From Streptomyces sp. BV286 (lineage in GTDB: Bacteria; Actinomycetota; Actinomycetes; Streptomycetales; Streptomycetaceae): a stretch of 64,000 nucleotides of DNA. The stretch covers positions 1-64,000 of the forward strand of contig NZ_JAHRIB010000107.1 of assembly GCF_019090165.1 (NCBI RefSeq). Direction: 5' to 3'. Of this stretch, positions 50,746 to 60,635 are shown piece after piece (position 1 is the stretch's first letter; every line of letters starts with the position of its first letter). The notes beneath the pieces were generated by a model. It was not told where the DNA came from and ran no database searches. It was given only the letters and a program-made list of their open reading frames with translations. A program made the position numbers and the translations under genes.

Positions 50746-52953
50746 ATGCGCATCGGTGATCCCCTTCCCTCTGTAGGGGACGTCCTCGCCACTCTGTCCA
50801 CCGGTCTGTGGAGGTGGGACGACGCCGCCGGGAAGGTCACCCTCGACGCCGAGGCCTCCCGGCTCCTCGGCCTGCCCGCGGAGGCGGCCGTACTGACGGA
50901 GGCGGGCGTACGGGCCCGTTTCCATCCCGTCGACTGGAACGAGGTCAACGGGGTCGTCCAGCTCGCCGCCGCCGAGGGCACGCTCGCCGAGCTGCGCCTT
51001 CGGGTGATGGACGAGCAGGGCCATGTGATCCGGACCGTGCGCAGCCGCTCCAAGCCGTCCTTCGACCCGGGCACCGGCTCGTACCAGCTGATCGGCACCC
51101 TCCAGGAGGTCACCGAGCAGCCTCCGGGGGCCGCCGCGCGCACACCGGTCACCGGCGACTGGAGACGCTCGCGCGAGGCGTTCCTGCTGGACGCGGGACG
51201 CGCGCTGGCCGAGGCACGGTCCACGGAGGAGGTGCTGCGGGTCGCCGCCGGCCTGTCGATGCCCGGGTTCTCGCCGGACGGGCTGGCCGTCTTCGGCGCG
51301 GAGGGCGACCGGCTCACGGTCATCGGCCACCACGGGCACCAGCCCGGGGACGAGGAACCCTTCACCCATATGCCGCTGGACACGGACTATCCGGCCGCCG
51401 AGGTCGTCCGCGCGGGCCGTGCCGTCTATCTCTCCTCGCCCGACCACTACCGCGACCGCTATCCGGCCGCCTGGCCGCTAGCCCAGCAGTTCGGCCGCCA
51501 GTCCTGGGCGTTCCTGCCGCTGACGTTCGCGGGGCGCACGATGGGCGCGTGGATGGCGGCCTTCACGTATCCGGTCACCTTCACGCCCGACGAGCGCTCC
51601 GTGCTGACGACCGTGGCGCGGATGCTGGCCCAGGCCCTCTCGCGGGCCGGGGTCGCCGAGTCCGAGCGAGAGCTCACGGACGGCCTCCAGCGCTCGATGC
51701 TGCCCACCCTCGGGCCGCAGATCCCCGGGATGAGCGTCGCGGCCCGGTACGTGCCCACGGGCGGTGGGCTCCAGGTCGGCGGCGACTGGTACGACATGAT
51801 CCCGCTGCCCGGCGGCACCTCGCGGACGAGTCCGGTGGGTGGCCGCTTCGCCCTTGTCATCGGTGACGTCCAGGGTCACGACGTACGCGCCGCGGGACTG
51901 ATGGGCCAGCTGCGGATAGCGCTGCGGGCGTACGCCTCCGAGGGGCACCGCCCGGACGCGGTCCTCTCGCGTGCCTCACGCTTCCTGTACGGGATCACGT
52001 ACGACGAGGAGATCTCGGACCTGCGCTTCGCGACCTGCCTGTACGTCGAGGTCGACCCGGAGAGCGGCGTCCTGGAGATAGCCAGGGCCGGGCATCCCGA
52101 CCCGGCGATACGCATGGCGGACGGGACCGTGCTGACCCGGACCACCGCGGGCGGGCTGCCGCTGGGGATCGACCCGGACGCCGACTATCCGACGACGCGG
52201 TTCGTGCTGGAGCACGGCGAGACGATGCTGCTGTGCACGGACGGGCTGATCGAGACCGGCGGGCACGACCTGGACACCGGATGGCTCAGGATCCGCAAGA
52301 TCCTGGAGAGCCACGACGGCGACATGGAGGTGCTCGCCGACGCGCTGGTCCAGGCCGTGCACGGGCCCTCCTCGCACCACACGACCGGGCCGCTGGCGGA
52401 CCGCCGTGAGGACGACATAGCGGTGCTGCTGCTGTGCCGGGCGGGTGAGGAGGGCTGCGACCCCGACGGTTCGGCGACCGAGCGGCCCGCCGTACGGCGC
52501 ACCATGCTGACCGTCGCGCAGGCCGAGCCCCAGAAGGTCGCGGGGGCACGGCAGCAGCTGCGGGAGTTCCTGCACGACTGGACCTCCGCCGACCAGGTCG
52601 ACTCGGCGGTACTGCTGGTCTCCGAGATGGTCACGAACGTCCTCGTCCACACGGACGCGGACGCGCTGCTCGTCGCCGAGATGACGGGCCCCGCGGGCGC
52701 CCGCCGCATGCGGATCCAGGTGACCGACGGCAGCGACGACCTGCCCCACAAGCGACAGCCCGGCGAGCTCGCGTCCTCCGGGCGGGGCCTGGTGCTGACG
52801 GAGCTGCTCGCCGACGCCTGGGGGGTGGACCCCCGGGGCGAGGGCAAGAGCATCTGGTTCGAGCTCTACGAAGAGGGGGCCGGGCCCGGCGAGGACGACG
52901 AGCCCGGGCTCCCTGAGGACTCCGCGGCCTCCACGGCCCCCGGGGACGCGTAA
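50746..52953 (+). CDS. PAS-GAF-SpoIIE-HATPase multidomain signalling protein
   Basis: 735 residues from ATG 50746. PAS-like domain (~10-125: WRWDDAAGKVTLDAEASRLLG), GAF (~165-310), SpoIIE-type PP2C phosphatase (~325-560: GGDWYDM, VIGDVQGHDVRAA, RAGHPDPAIR, LLCTDGLIETGG, DDIAVLLL) and a C-terminal HATPase domain (~590-715: VSEMVTNVLVHTDAD, SSGRGLVLTELLADAWG). Phosphatase plus anti-sigma-type ATPase in one chain is a hallmark of actinobacterial partner-switching regulators that control stress sigma factors. Its 3' end overlaps the convergent AI-2E gene by 88 bp. Confidence 0.92.
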   Translation: MRIGDPLPSVGDVLATLSTGLWRWDDAAGKVTLDAEASRLLGLPAEAAVLTEAGVRARFHPVDWNEVNGVVQLAAAEGTLAELRLRVMDEQGHVIRTVRSRSKPSFDPGTGSYQLIGTLQEVTEQPPGAAARTPVTGDWRRSREAFLLDAGRALAEARSTEEVLRVAAGLSMPGFSPDGLAVFGAEGDRLTVIGHHGHQPGDEEPFTHMPLDTDYPAAEVVRAGRAVYLSSPDHYRDRYPAAWPLAQQFGRQSWAFLPLTFAGRTMGAWMAAFTYPVTFTPDERSVLTTVARMLAQALSRAGVAESERELTDGLQRSMLPTLGPQIPGMSVAARYVPTGGGLQVGGDWYDMIPLPGGTSRTSPVGGRFALVIGDVQGHDVRAAGLMGQLRIALRAYASEGHRPDAVLSRASRFLYGITYDEEISDLRFATCLYVEVDPESGVLEIARAGHPDPAIRMADGTVLTRTTAGGLPLGIDPDADYPTTRFVLEHGETMLLCTDGLIETGGHDLDTGWLRIRKILESHDGDMEVLADALVQAVHGPSSHHTTGPLADRREDDIAVLLLCRAGEEGCDPDGSATERPAVRRTMLTVAQAEPQKVAGARQQLREFLHDWTSADQVDSAVLLVSEMVTNVLVHTDADALLVAEMTGPAGARRMRIQVTDGSDDLPHKRQPGELASSGRGLVLTELLADAWGVDPRGEGKSIWFELYEEGAGPGEDDEPGLPEDSAASTAPGDA

Positions 52954-53993
52954 CGCCCCCGCAGTTCCGCCACCACCCCGAACGCGGCCGCCGTCAGGGG
53001 CACCGCCAGCAGCATCCCGAGGATCCCCGCCACCGACGCGCCCGCGGTGATGGCCAGCATCACGGCCGCGGGATGCATCTGCACGGTCCGGCTCTGGACC
53101 ATCGGCTGGAGCACGTGCCCCTCCAGGACCTGCACGGCCAGGACGACCCCGAGCACCCACAGCGCGATCACGAAACCCCGGTCGGCCAGCGCCACCAGGA
53201 TCGCCACCGCGCCGGACAGGAAGGCGCCCAGATAGGGGATGAACGCGCCGACGAACACGAGGGCGCCCAGCCCCAGCGCGCCCGGTACCCGCAGCACGAG
53301 CAGCCCCACGGTGATGCAGACCGCGTCGATGAACGCGATGACCGTCGTCCCGCGCATGAACCCCTCGACGGCCTGGTACGCCCGTCGCGCCATCGCCTCG
53401 GCCGTGTCCCCCGCGTGCCGGGGCACCAGCGAGCGCAGCGTCCCGGCCGCCCGGTGCGAGTCCCGCAGGAAGAAGAAGACGAGCAGCAGCGCGAGGACGG
53501 CCATGGCGATGGCCTCCCCCACGACACTGATCCCGCTGATCACCCCGGACGCCGCCGTCCCGCCGAACTTGCCCAGCAGCTCCCTGGAGTTGGAGGCGAG
53601 GTCGTCGAGCGAGGTGCCGGCCGCCCCGAAGTGCTCGGACAGCGACCGGGCCGCCTGCCTGAGCGAGGCGGTGATCTCGTCACCGGTGTCGATCAGTGCG
53701 GCCACCACGATGTACGTGGCACCGCCGACGACGGCGACCACGGCGGCGCACGTCACCCCGGCCGCGATCGAACGGTTGACCTTCGCCCTCACCAGCCGCC
53801 GGTACAACGGCCCGAGCAGGGCCGTGCCGAGGAGCGCGAGCAGCACGGGCACCACGGCCGTCTTGAACTCCACGCACAGCCGCACGCCGACCACCACGAC
53901 ACCGGTGACCAGCAGAACGACGACGCACCAGGCGGCCACGCGGCGCACAGGTTCGGGCAGGAGCCGGGCGGACTCGGGAGGAAGGGGCTGCAC
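52866..53993 (-). CDS. AI-2E-family transporter (PF01594)
   Basis: 375 residues with about eight membrane helices (VVVLLVTGVVVVGVRLCVEF, VPVLLALLGTALLG, VAVVGGATYIVVAAL, LLLVFFFLR, LGLGALVFVGAFIPYLGAFLSGAV). The GAFIPYLGAFLSG segment is the conserved motif of the AI-2E/PerM family, whose members export quorum signals, or act as sodium/proton antiporters; the substrate here is unknown. The last ~29 codons overlap the convergent SpoIIE-HATPase gene. Confidence 0.85.
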   Translation of the reverse strand: MQPLPPESARLLPEPVRRVAAWCVVVLLVTGVVVVGVRLCVEFKTAVVPVLLALLGTALLGPLYRRLVRAKVNRSIAAGVTCAAVVAVVGGATYIVVAALIDTGDEITASLRQAARSLSEHFGAAGTSLDDLASNSRELLGKFGGTAASGVISGISVVGEAIAMAVLALLLVFFFLRDSHRAAGTLRSLVPRHAGDTAEAMARRAYQAVEGFMRGTTVIAFIDAVCITVGLLVLRVPGALGLGALVFVGAFIPYLGAFLSGAVAILVALADRGFVIALWVLGVVLAVQVLEGHVLQPMVQSRTVQMHPAAVMLAITAGASVAGILGMLLAVPLTAAAFGVVAELRGRYASPGAVEAAESSGSPGSSSSPGPAPSS

Positions 53994-54205
53994 GCCTCCA
54001 CCTGACCATGCGTCAGTCGTGGCGGCGCGCCCCGAGGGCTGAACGGGGGAGGCACCGGATGACGGCAGCCGGACGCCCTGGTCGACGGCGTGGAGACCCG
54101 ACCGACGGCAGAATCGATACCTCTGCCCCTATCGGGTGAACATCCTTGCTGTGGACATGAGTTGCCTCCCTACATGCCTACTTTCCGAGGCGGAGGTGAT
54201 GCTCG

Positions 54206-55150
54206 ATGTACGAGCAGAACAACACACAGCGGAACACGGCAGCGGCACCACGACAGGACGCGATCGACGTCAACGACTTCGTGTTCGCGGCAACGGGGGC
54301 GCGGGTGCGGAGGCTCACGTTGCCGAACGGAGACCACTGGTTCGTGGCGACAGACGTCGCCTCGGATCTCGGCTACGCAAACACACGCCAGGCACTCCAG
54401 TGGCACGTTGCAGCAGACTGCGCAAAGCGGCTGGGCGAACTTGCACCGGGTGTCTATGGAGTAGACACCTCAAGCAAACTCGCAGCTCACCGGCTACAAA
54501 AATCAATGAAGATGGTGAACATCCAAGGTCTCGTCGCACTCGTCAACGGGTGCACGAAGCCCGCGTGTGAACCCTTCAAAGCGTGGGTCGCCGAGGTAGT
54601 CGCCACCATCCAGCGCGACGGCTCCTACACCCTGGAACCGGCCCCCGTTCAGCCCGCCGCCGACGGCGCGACCGCGTACGTCATGCCCCAACGGATCGCC
54701 GACGCCATCGTGCGCCTGGAGGAGCGGAACATCCGGGCGGACGAGCTGCTGCTCGCCTTCCAGGAGGAGCGCGGCGAACTGCTGCGCCGGATCAGCCACA
54801 GCCAGGACCTGATGGCCGGGGCACTGCAGCAGATCGCCGAGGCTCTCAGGTCTCCGCAGGGCCGCCCCCCGGTCACGGAGACACCGGAACCCGAGACGAC
54901 ACCCCAGGACCTCCTCGCCACCTGGAAGGCGAGGAACCTCGTCGTCACGGGAGACGTCCACGCGGTGGCGGCCTATCTGGCCCCGGCACTCCTGCGGGGC
55001 GGGGCCCGGTACCGCCTGGAGGAGATCGCCACCCGTACGGGGCTGCCGCAGGAGCGGGTCCACGACTGCGTGCGGATGCTGCTGAAGCGGGGATGCGTGC
55101 GGCAGAAGGGCTGCGCTCCGGACGGGGCGCCGGTCTACGTACTGCCGTAA
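54206..55150 (+). CDS. Bro-N domain protein (phage antirepressor-like)
   Basis: 314 residues from ATG 54206; GAGGCGGAGG lies upstream. A Bro-N (BRO family) DNA-binding domain spans ~28-145 (DFVFAATGARVRRLTLPNGDHWFVATDVAS, then CTKPACEPFKAWVAEVVATI), a coiled-coil-like helix covers ~165-210, and a C-terminal winged-helix-like region (~235-310: YRLEEIATRTGLPQERVHDCV) follows. Bro-N proteins are typical phage antirepressors. Codon use of the 5' part is less GC-biased than the neighbours. No integrase, other phage genes or att repeats are visible, so it may be a domesticated relic. Confidence 0.85.
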   Translation: MYEQNNTQRNTAAAPRQDAIDVNDFVFAATGARVRRLTLPNGDHWFVATDVASDLGYANTRQALQWHVAADCAKRLGELAPGVYGVDTSSKLAAHRLQKSMKMVNIQGLVALVNGCTKPACEPFKAWVAEVVATIQRDGSYTLEPAPVQPAADGATAYVMPQRIADAIVRLEERNIRADELLLAFQEERGELLRRISHSQDLMAGALQQIAEALRSPQGRPPVTETPEPETTPQDLLATWKARNLVVTGDVHAVAAYLAPALLRGGARYRLEEIATRTGLPQERVHDCVRMLLKRGCVRQKGCAPDGAPVYVLP

Positions 55151-55221
55151 CCCGTAGTGGCGTAACCCCGTGGTGCCGTCACCCCGTGGTGCCGTGAACG
55201 CGCCGTGCCAGGACAGAAGAC

Positions 55222-55260
55222 AGGCCCGAAGCCGCAAAAAGTAGTTGCGGCTTCGGGCCT
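55222..55260. terminator. Bidirectional terminator between Bro-N and pirin genes
   Basis: A 16-bp perfect stem (AGGCCCGAAGCCGCAA and its complement) with a 7-nt loop, followed by TGTCGT. Confidence 0.85.
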
Positions 55261-55312
55261 TGTCGTACCGTACCGGACCACGCGGGATGATCGCCGCGAA
55301 GGCCGTGAAAAC

Positions 55313-56284
55313 CTACAGGCCGCTCTCGGACATCCCGTGCACGGCGGGAACGGTCCCCAGCCGTCCCTTCTGGAAGTCCTCGAAGGCCTGCTGGAGCTCC
55401 TCGCGGGTGTTCATCACGAACGGGCCGTAGTGCGCCATCGGCTCACGGATCGGCCGGCCGCCCAGGATGACGATCTCCAGGTCGGGCGTGTTCGCGTCCT
55501 GCTTCTCGTCCGCGCGGACGGTCAGCGAGGAACCCTCTCCGAAGACGGTCGTCTGGCCGGTGTGCACGGGCCGGCGCTCGGCGCCGACACTGCCGCGGCC
55601 CGCCATCACGTACGCGAGGGCGTTGAAGTCCTCGCGCCACGGGAGCGTGAGCTCGGCGCCGGGCGCCACGGTCGCGTGGATCATGGTGATCGGCGTGTGC
55701 GTGATGCCGGGGCCCTCGTGACCGTCCAGCTCACCGGCGATGACACGCAGGAGCGCGCCGCCGTCGGGGGTGCTGAGCAGCTGGACCGAGCCACCGCGGA
55801 TGTCCTGGTAACGCGGCGCCATCATCTTGTCCGCGGCCGGCAGGTTCACCCACAGCTGGAGCCCGTGGAAGAGACCGCCCGACACGACGAGCGACTCCGG
55901 CGGAGCCTCGATGTGCAGGAGGCCCGAGCCCGCCGTCATCCACTGGGTGTCGCCGTTGGTGATGGTGCCGCCGCCACCGTTGGAGTCCTGGTGGTCGAAA
56001 ACGCCGTCGATGATGTAGGTCACGGTCTCGAAGCCACGGTGGGGGTGCCAGGGAGTGCCCTTGGGCTCGCCCGGCGCGTACTCCACCTCACCCATCTGGT
56101 CCATCATGATGAACGGGTCGAGGTGGCGGTAGTTGATCCCGGCGAACGCGCGACGGACCGGGAAGCCCTCTCCCTCGAAGCCGCTGGGCGCGGTGGTCAC
56201 GGTGAGCACGGGACGGGCCACGGCCTCGGCCGACGCCGCCACACGCGGCAGGGTCAGCGGGTTCTCGACGGTCACTGCAGGCAT
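55313..56284 (-). CDS. Pirin-family protein
   Basis: 323 residues, bicupin. The N-terminal cupin has the pirin motif HPHRGFETVTYIIDGVFDHQDS (~83-104) with metal-binding His residues, and MTAGSGLLHIEAPPE for the fourth ligand (~118). The C-terminal cupin is more divergent. Bacterial pirins are iron-containing and can be quercetinase-like or act as redox regulators; the role here is unknown. The start is preceded by GGAGGTACCGAC. A palindromic region upstream may be the operator. Confidence 0.9.
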   Translation of the reverse strand: MPAVTVENPLTLPRVAASAEAVARPVLTVTTAPSGFEGEGFPVRRAFAGINYRHLDPFIMMDQMGEVEYAPGEPKGTPWHPHRGFETVTYIIDGVFDHQDSNGGGGTITNGDTQWMTAGSGLLHIEAPPESLVVSGGLFHGLQLWVNLPAADKMMAPRYQDIRGGSVQLLSTPDGGALLRVIAGELDGHEGPGITHTPITMIHATVAPGAELTLPWREDFNALAYVMAGRGSVGAERRPVHTGQTTVFGEGSSLTVRADEKQDANTPDLEIVILGGRPIREPMAHYGPFVMNTREELQQAFEDFQKGRLGTVPAVHGMSESGL

Positions 56285-56311
56285 GTCGGTACCTCCTTGT
56301 GCTCCGAGTTT

Positions 56312-56327
56312 AGTTGAACGTAGAACT
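56312..56327. promoter_or_regulatory. Possible MarR-type dyad upstream of the pirin gene
   Basis: AGTTGAAC-GTAGAACT at 56312-56327 is an imperfect inverted repeat within AT-richer DNA 28 bp from the pirin start. MarR-family regulators often control pirin genes. Confidence 0.3.
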
Positions 56328-56348
56328 TTCTGCCACCGGGAACACAGA

Positions 56349-56376
56349 ACGCCCGGAGGGCATTCCCTCCGGGCGT
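56349..56376 (-). terminator. Terminator of the SseB gene
   Basis: ACGCCCGGAGGG-CATT-CCCTCCGGGCGT: a 12-bp perfect stem with a 4-nt loop, 45 bases downstream of the SseB stop on the minus strand. Confidence 0.75.
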
Positions 56377-56421
56377 CACTCGTGGAACGGGGCGCACCGG
56401 CCGTCCGAGAAGCAACGGCGG

Positions 56422-56922
56422 CTAGCCGTACATGCGGCGCATCGCGAAGTCCACCATCTGCTCGACCGCCTTCGCGTCGAAGACGATGCGGTGCTCGCCC
56501 TCCATGTCGAGGACGAAGCCGTAGCCGGTGGGGAGCAGGTCGATCACCTCGGCTCCGGTGATCACGAAGTACTTGGACTCCTTGCCGGCGTACCGGCGGA
56601 GCTCCTTGAGCGAGGTGAACATCGGGATCACGGGCTGCTGGGTGTTGTGCAGTGCCAGGAAACCGGGGTTGTCGCCGCGCGGGCAGTAGACCTTGGACGT
56701 GGCGAAGACCTGCTGGAAGTCCTCGGGGGTCAGCGACCCGGTGGTGAACGCGCGCACCGCGTCCGCGAGCGACGGCGGCGACGGCTCGGGGTAGAGCGGC
56801 TGCTGCTGCTGACCGTACCCGCCGACCCCGCCGACACCACCGGGCATCTGCTGCTGCGGGGGCGGCTGGGACTGCGCGTACTGCTGCTGCCCCGGTCCCA
56901 CGTTCTGGTCGTAGCCGTACAT
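56422..56922 (-). CDS. SseB-family protein with Gln/Pro-rich N-terminus
   Basis: 166 residues from ATG 56922; an earlier in-frame start is unlikely. Residues ~1-47 are Gln/Pro/Gly-rich (GPGQQQYAQSQPPPQQQMPG) and probably unstructured; ~50-165 is an SseB-type domain (LADAVRAFTTGSLTPEDFQQVF, VYCPRGDNPGFLALHNTQQ, MFTSLKELRRYAG, DLLPTGYGFVLDMEGEH). SseB domains occur in enhancing proteins linked to secretion or stress; no direct role is known. No signal peptide. Confidence 0.75.
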   Translation of the reverse strand: MYGYDQNVGPGQQQYAQSQPPPQQQMPGGVGGVGGYGQQQQPLYPEPSPPSLADAVRAFTTGSLTPEDFQQVFATSKVYCPRGDNPGFLALHNTQQPVIPMFTSLKELRRYAGKESKYFVITGAEVIDLLPTGYGFVLDMEGEHRIVFDAKAVEQMVDFAMRRMYG

Positions 56923-57069
56923 GGGGGCAAGACTACCGAGGGCATGGGGCACAAGGTCGCCGATGCCGGATTTCCTCGAACAGGTGGCGGAGTCGTGGAC
57001 CCGCACCCGAGGGTGGACCCCGAAATGTAGACCCTGCTCACACTTGGGCGTTCAGGGGTTGATTCTTAT

Positions 57070-57081
57070 TACCGACGGGTA
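57070..57081. promoter_or_regulatory. Possible TetR (FadR-like) operator before the acyl-CoA dehydrogenase
   Basis: TACCGACGGGTA at 57070-57081 is a near-palindrome of the TACC-N4-GGTA form bound by TetR-type fatty-acid regulators, 118 bp upstream of the ATG at 57199. A promoter-like -10 (TAGCAT) overlaps it. Confidence 0.35.
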
Positions 57082-57198
57082 GCATCATCGTAGCTACTAG
57101 TTGGTACGTGAACCAGATGCGCACCAGACTCGAACCAGGTACGAGGCCTCGGCACCGAGGACTCGCCACCTCCCCGATCTTTCAACGGAGCCGTCGCC

Positions 57199-59025
57199 AT
57201 GGGGCACTACAAGTCGAATCTCCGCGACATCGAGTTCAACCTCTTCGAGGTGCTCGGGCGCGACAAGCTGTACGGCACCGGCCCGTTCGCGGAGATGGAC
57301 ACCGAGACCGCCAAGAGCATCCTCGAAGAGCTGACCCGCCTCTCGGAGAACGAGCTGGCGGAGTCCTTCGCGGACGCCGACCGCAACCCGCCGGTCTTCG
57401 ACCCGGAGACCAACACGGCGCCCGTCCCGGCGTCCTTCAAGAAGTCCTACCAGGCCTTCATGGACTCCGAGTACTGGCGGCTCGGCCTGCCCGAGGAGAT
57501 CGGCGGCACCACCGCCCCCCGCTCCCTGATCTGGGCGTACGCGGAGCTGGTGCTCGGCGCGAACCCGGCGGTCTGGATGTACTCCTCCGGCCCCGCCTTC
57601 GCGGGCATCCTCTTCGACGAGGGCAACGAGGCCCAGAAGCACATCGCGAAGATCGCCGTCGACAAGCAGTGGGGCTCCACGATGGTGCTCACCGAGCCGG
57701 ACGCCGGCTCGGACGTCGGCGCCGGCCGCACCAAGGCGGTCGAGCAGGAGGACGGCTCCTGGCACATCGAGGGCGTGAAGCGGTTCATCACGTCCGGTGA
57801 GCACGACATGTCGGAGAACATCCTTCACTACGTACTCGCCCGCCCCGAGGGTGCCGGGCCCGGCACCAAGGGCCTGTCCCTCTTCCTCGTCCCGAAGTAC
57901 GAGTTCGACTTCGAGACCGGCGAGCTGGGCGCCCGCAACGGCGCGTACGCGACGAACGTCGAGCACAAGATGGGCCTCAAGGCCTCCAACACCTGCGAGA
58001 TGACGTTCGGCGACCGCCACCCCGCCAAGGGCTGGCTCATCGGCGACAAGCACGACGGCATCCGCCAGATGTTCCGCATCATCGAGTTCGCCCGCATGAT
58101 GGTCGGCACGAAGGCGATCTCCACGCTCTCCACGGGCTACCTGAACGCCCTGGAGTACGCCAAGGAGCGCGTCCAGGGCCCCGACCTCGCGCAGTTCATG
58201 GACAAGACCGCGCCCAAGGTCACCATCACGCACCACCCGGACGTGCGCCGCTCGCTGATGACGCAGAAGGCGTACGCGGAGGGCATGCGCGCCCTCGTGC
58301 TGCACACCGCCGCACTCCAGGACGACATCCAGGTCAAGGAGGCCGAGGGCGAGGACACCTCCGTCCTGGAGGCGATGAACGACCTGCTCCTGCCCATCGT
58401 GAAGGGCTACGGCTCGGAGAAGGGCTACGAGCAGCTCGCCCAGTCGCTGCAGACCTACGGCGGCTCCGGCTTCCTGCAGGAGTACCCGATCGAGCAGTAC
58501 ATCCGGGACGCGAAGATCGACACGCTGTACGAGGGCACCACCGCGATCCAGGGCCAGGACTTCTTCTTCCGGAAGATCGTCCGCAACCAGGGCGCGGCGC
58601 TGAACTCGCTCGCCGAGGACATCAAGAAGTTCCTGGCGCTCGGCACCGGCGGCGAGGAGCTGTCCGGCGCCCGCGAGCACCTCGCCAAGGCGGCCGTCGA
58701 GCTGGAGGCCATCGTCGGCCTGATGCTCACCGACCTCGCGGCGACCGAGCAGGACGTCAAGAACATCTACAAGGTCGGGCTGAACACCACCCGCCTCCTG
58801 ATGGCCTCGGGTGACGTCGTCGTCGGCTACCTGCTCCTGAAGGGCGCGGCCGTCGCCGCCGAGAAGCTGGAGACGGCCGCGGCGAAGGACAGGTCCTTCT
58901 ACACCGGCAAGATCGCCGCGGCGAAGTTCTTCGCGGCCAACGTCCTGCCCGGCGTCACCGGCGCGCGCAAGCTCGCCGAGGCCGTCGAGCTGGACCTGAT
59001 GGAGCTGGACGAGGCCGCCTTCTAG
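57199..59025 (+). CDS. Acyl-CoA dehydrogenase
   Basis: 608 residues from ATG 57199. An N-terminal extension (~1-60), the alpha-helical and beta domains (~70-280: [33 protein letters not shown]), the C-terminal four-helix domain with [21 protein letters not shown] and catalytic Glu in [13 protein letters not shown] (~450), and a ~130-residue C-terminal extension. This long layout is typical of the actinobacterial broad-range FadE group. FAD-dependent first step of fatty-acid beta-oxidation. A FadR/TetR-like site upstream suggests regulation by acyl-CoA. Confidence 0.93.
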   Translation: MGHYKSNLRDIEFNLFEVLGRDKLYGTGPFAEMDTETAKSILEELTRLSENELAESFADADRNPPVFDPETNTAPVPASFKKSYQAFMDSEYWRLGLPEEIGGTTAPRSLIWAYAELVLGANPAVWMYSSGPAFAGILFDEGNEAQKHIAKIAVDKQWGSTMVLTEPDAGSDVGAGRTKAVEQEDGSWHIEGVKRFITSGEHDMSENILHYVLARPEGAGPGTKGLSLFLVPKYEFDFETGELGARNGAYATNVEHKMGLKASNTCEMTFGDRHPAKGWLIGDKHDGIRQMFRIIEFARMMVGTKAISTLSTGYLNALEYAKERVQGPDLAQFMDKTAPKVTITHHPDVRRSLMTQKAYAEGMRALVLHTAALQDDIQVKEAEGEDTSVLEAMNDLLLPIVKGYGSEKGYEQLAQSLQTYGGSGFLQEYPIEQYIRDAKIDTLYEGTTAIQGQDFFFRKIVRNQGAALNSLAEDIKKFLALGTGGEELSGAREHLAKAAVELEAIVGLMLTDLAATEQDVKNIYKVGLNTTRLLMASGDVVVGYLLLKGAAVAAEKLETAAAKDRSFYTGKIAAAKFFAANVLPGVTGARKLAEAVELDLMELDEAAF

Positions 59026-59168
59026 CCGACCGGCCCCGCGCGGACGAATCGGCCGACCGCACCCGGCCGGAGCCCGCGGAAACGGCCGGACGGCCCGGCC
59101 GGGGACGTGATCCGTCGCCTTCGCGGCGGATCATCCCCACCCGTCCCGCCGTCTGTACACACCTCACA

Positions 59169-59204
59169 CGAGGGCCCGTTCCCATCCCCGGGAGCGGGCC
59201 CTCG
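59169..59204. terminator. Terminator of the acyl-CoA dehydrogenase
   Basis: CGAGGGCCCG / CGGGCCCTCG: a perfect 10-bp stem around a 16-nt loop containing a further TCCC/GGGA pairing, between the dehydrogenase stop and the M18 start. Confidence 0.7.
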
Positions 59205-59224
59205 TACGTCGTTAAGGTGAACCC

Positions 59225-60523
59225 ATGCGCACACCCCCACGCTTCGACCGCGGCCACACCGACGACCTCATGTCCTTCCTGGCGACGAGCCCGTCCCCGT
59301 ACCACGCCGTGGCGAACGCCGCCGAGCGGCTGGAGAAGGCGGGCTTCCGCCAGGTCGCGGAGACCGACGCGTGGGACGGGACCAGCGGCGGGAAGTACGT
59401 GCTGCGCGGCGGCGCGATCGTGGCCTGGTACGTGCCGGAGGGCGCCGAGCCGCACACCGCCTTCCGTATCGTCGGGGCGCACACCGACTCCCCCAACCTG
59501 CGGGTGAAGCCGCGTCCCGACAGTGGCGGGCACGGCTGGCGACAGGTCGCTGTCGAGGTCTACGGCGGGCCGCTCCTCAACTCCTGGCTCGACCGGGACC
59601 TGGGTCTGGCCGGGCGGCTGACGCTGCGGGACGGCTCGACCCGCCTCGTGAACGTCGACCGGGCTCTGCTGCGGGTGCCGCAACTCGCCATCCACCTCGA
59701 CCGTTCCGTCACCGCGGAGGGTCTCAAGCTCGACAAGCAGCGGCACCTGCAGCCCATCTGGGGTCTCGGCGACGATGCGCGTGACGGCGACCTGATCCGC
59801 TTCCTGGAGCAGGAGTCGGGGATCACCGAGGGCGAGACCACCGGCTGGGACCTGATGGTCCACCCCATCGAACCGCCCGCCTACCTGGGCCGGGACCAGG
59901 AACTGCTCGCGGGCCCGCGCATGGACAACCTGCTGTCCGTGCACGCCGGTACGGCCGCGCTGGCGGCCGTGGCCACGGCCGAGGAGCCCCTGCCGTACAT
60001 CCCGGTCCTCGCGGCGTTCGACCACGAGGAGAACGGCTCGCAGTCGGACACGGGCGCGGACGGGCCCCTGCTCGGCAGCGTGCTGGAACGTTCGGTCTTC
60101 GCACGCGGAGGGTCGTTCGAGGACAGGGCGCGTGCCTTCGCGGCCACGGTCTGTCTCTCCTCCGACACGGGCCACGCCGTGCACCCGAACTACGCGGAGC
60201 GCCACGACCCGACGCACCACCCGCGTGCGGGCCAGGGCCCGATCCTCAAGGTGAACGTCAACAACCGCTACGCCACGGACGGTTCGGGCCGCGCGGTGTT
60301 CGCCGCGGCCTGCGAGAAGGCCGGCGTGCCCTTCCAGACCTTCGTCTCCAACAACTCCATGCCCTGCGGCACGACCATCGGTCCCATCACCGCGGCCCGC
60401 CACGGCATCAAGACGGTCGACATCGGTGTGGCGATCCTGTCGATGCACAGCGCCCGCGAACTGTGCGGCGCGGACGACCCGTTCCTGCTGGCGAACTCGC
60501 TCGTGGCGTTCCTGGAGGGTTAG
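59225..60523 (+). CDS. M18-family aminopeptidase
   Basis: 432 residues from ATG 59225 (AAGGTG upstream). Zinc ligands and catalytic residues are present: GAHTDSPNLRVK (~82), VDRALLRVPQLAIHLDR, FDHEENGSQSDTGADG (~265), SSDTGHAVHPNY (~310) and NSMPCGTTIGPITAARHGI (~380), ending SMHSARELCG. This is a di-zinc aspartyl aminopeptidase-like enzyme that removes N-terminal acidic or other residues in the cytosol. Monocistronic. Confidence 0.93.
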   Translation: MRTPPRFDRGHTDDLMSFLATSPSPYHAVANAAERLEKAGFRQVAETDAWDGTSGGKYVLRGGAIVAWYVPEGAEPHTAFRIVGAHTDSPNLRVKPRPDSGGHGWRQVAVEVYGGPLLNSWLDRDLGLAGRLTLRDGSTRLVNVDRALLRVPQLAIHLDRSVTAEGLKLDKQRHLQPIWGLGDDARDGDLIRFLEQESGITEGETTGWDLMVHPIEPPAYLGRDQELLAGPRMDNLLSVHAGTAALAAVATAEEPLPYIPVLAAFDHEENGSQSDTGADGPLLGSVLERSVFARGGSFEDRARAFAATVCLSSDTGHAVHPNYAERHDPTHHPRAGQGPILKVNVNNRYATDGSGRAVFAAACEKAGVPFQTFVSNNSMPCGTTIGPITAARHGIKTVDIGVAILSMHSARELCGADDPFLLANSLVAFLEG

Positions 60524-60635
60524 CGCCACCGGGTCCCCTGCATGGAGGGACCGGGTCCGGGTACCCGCAGTGGACCCGGGAACCGTACGGTCTCCGGGCC
60601 CGGCACGACACCGTGTGCAACAGGAGGCGACACCC

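Noticed and set aside
54206..55150. Prophage or integrated plasmid
   Set aside because: No integrase, portal, capsid or att-type repeats in the flanks; only one phage-type gene.
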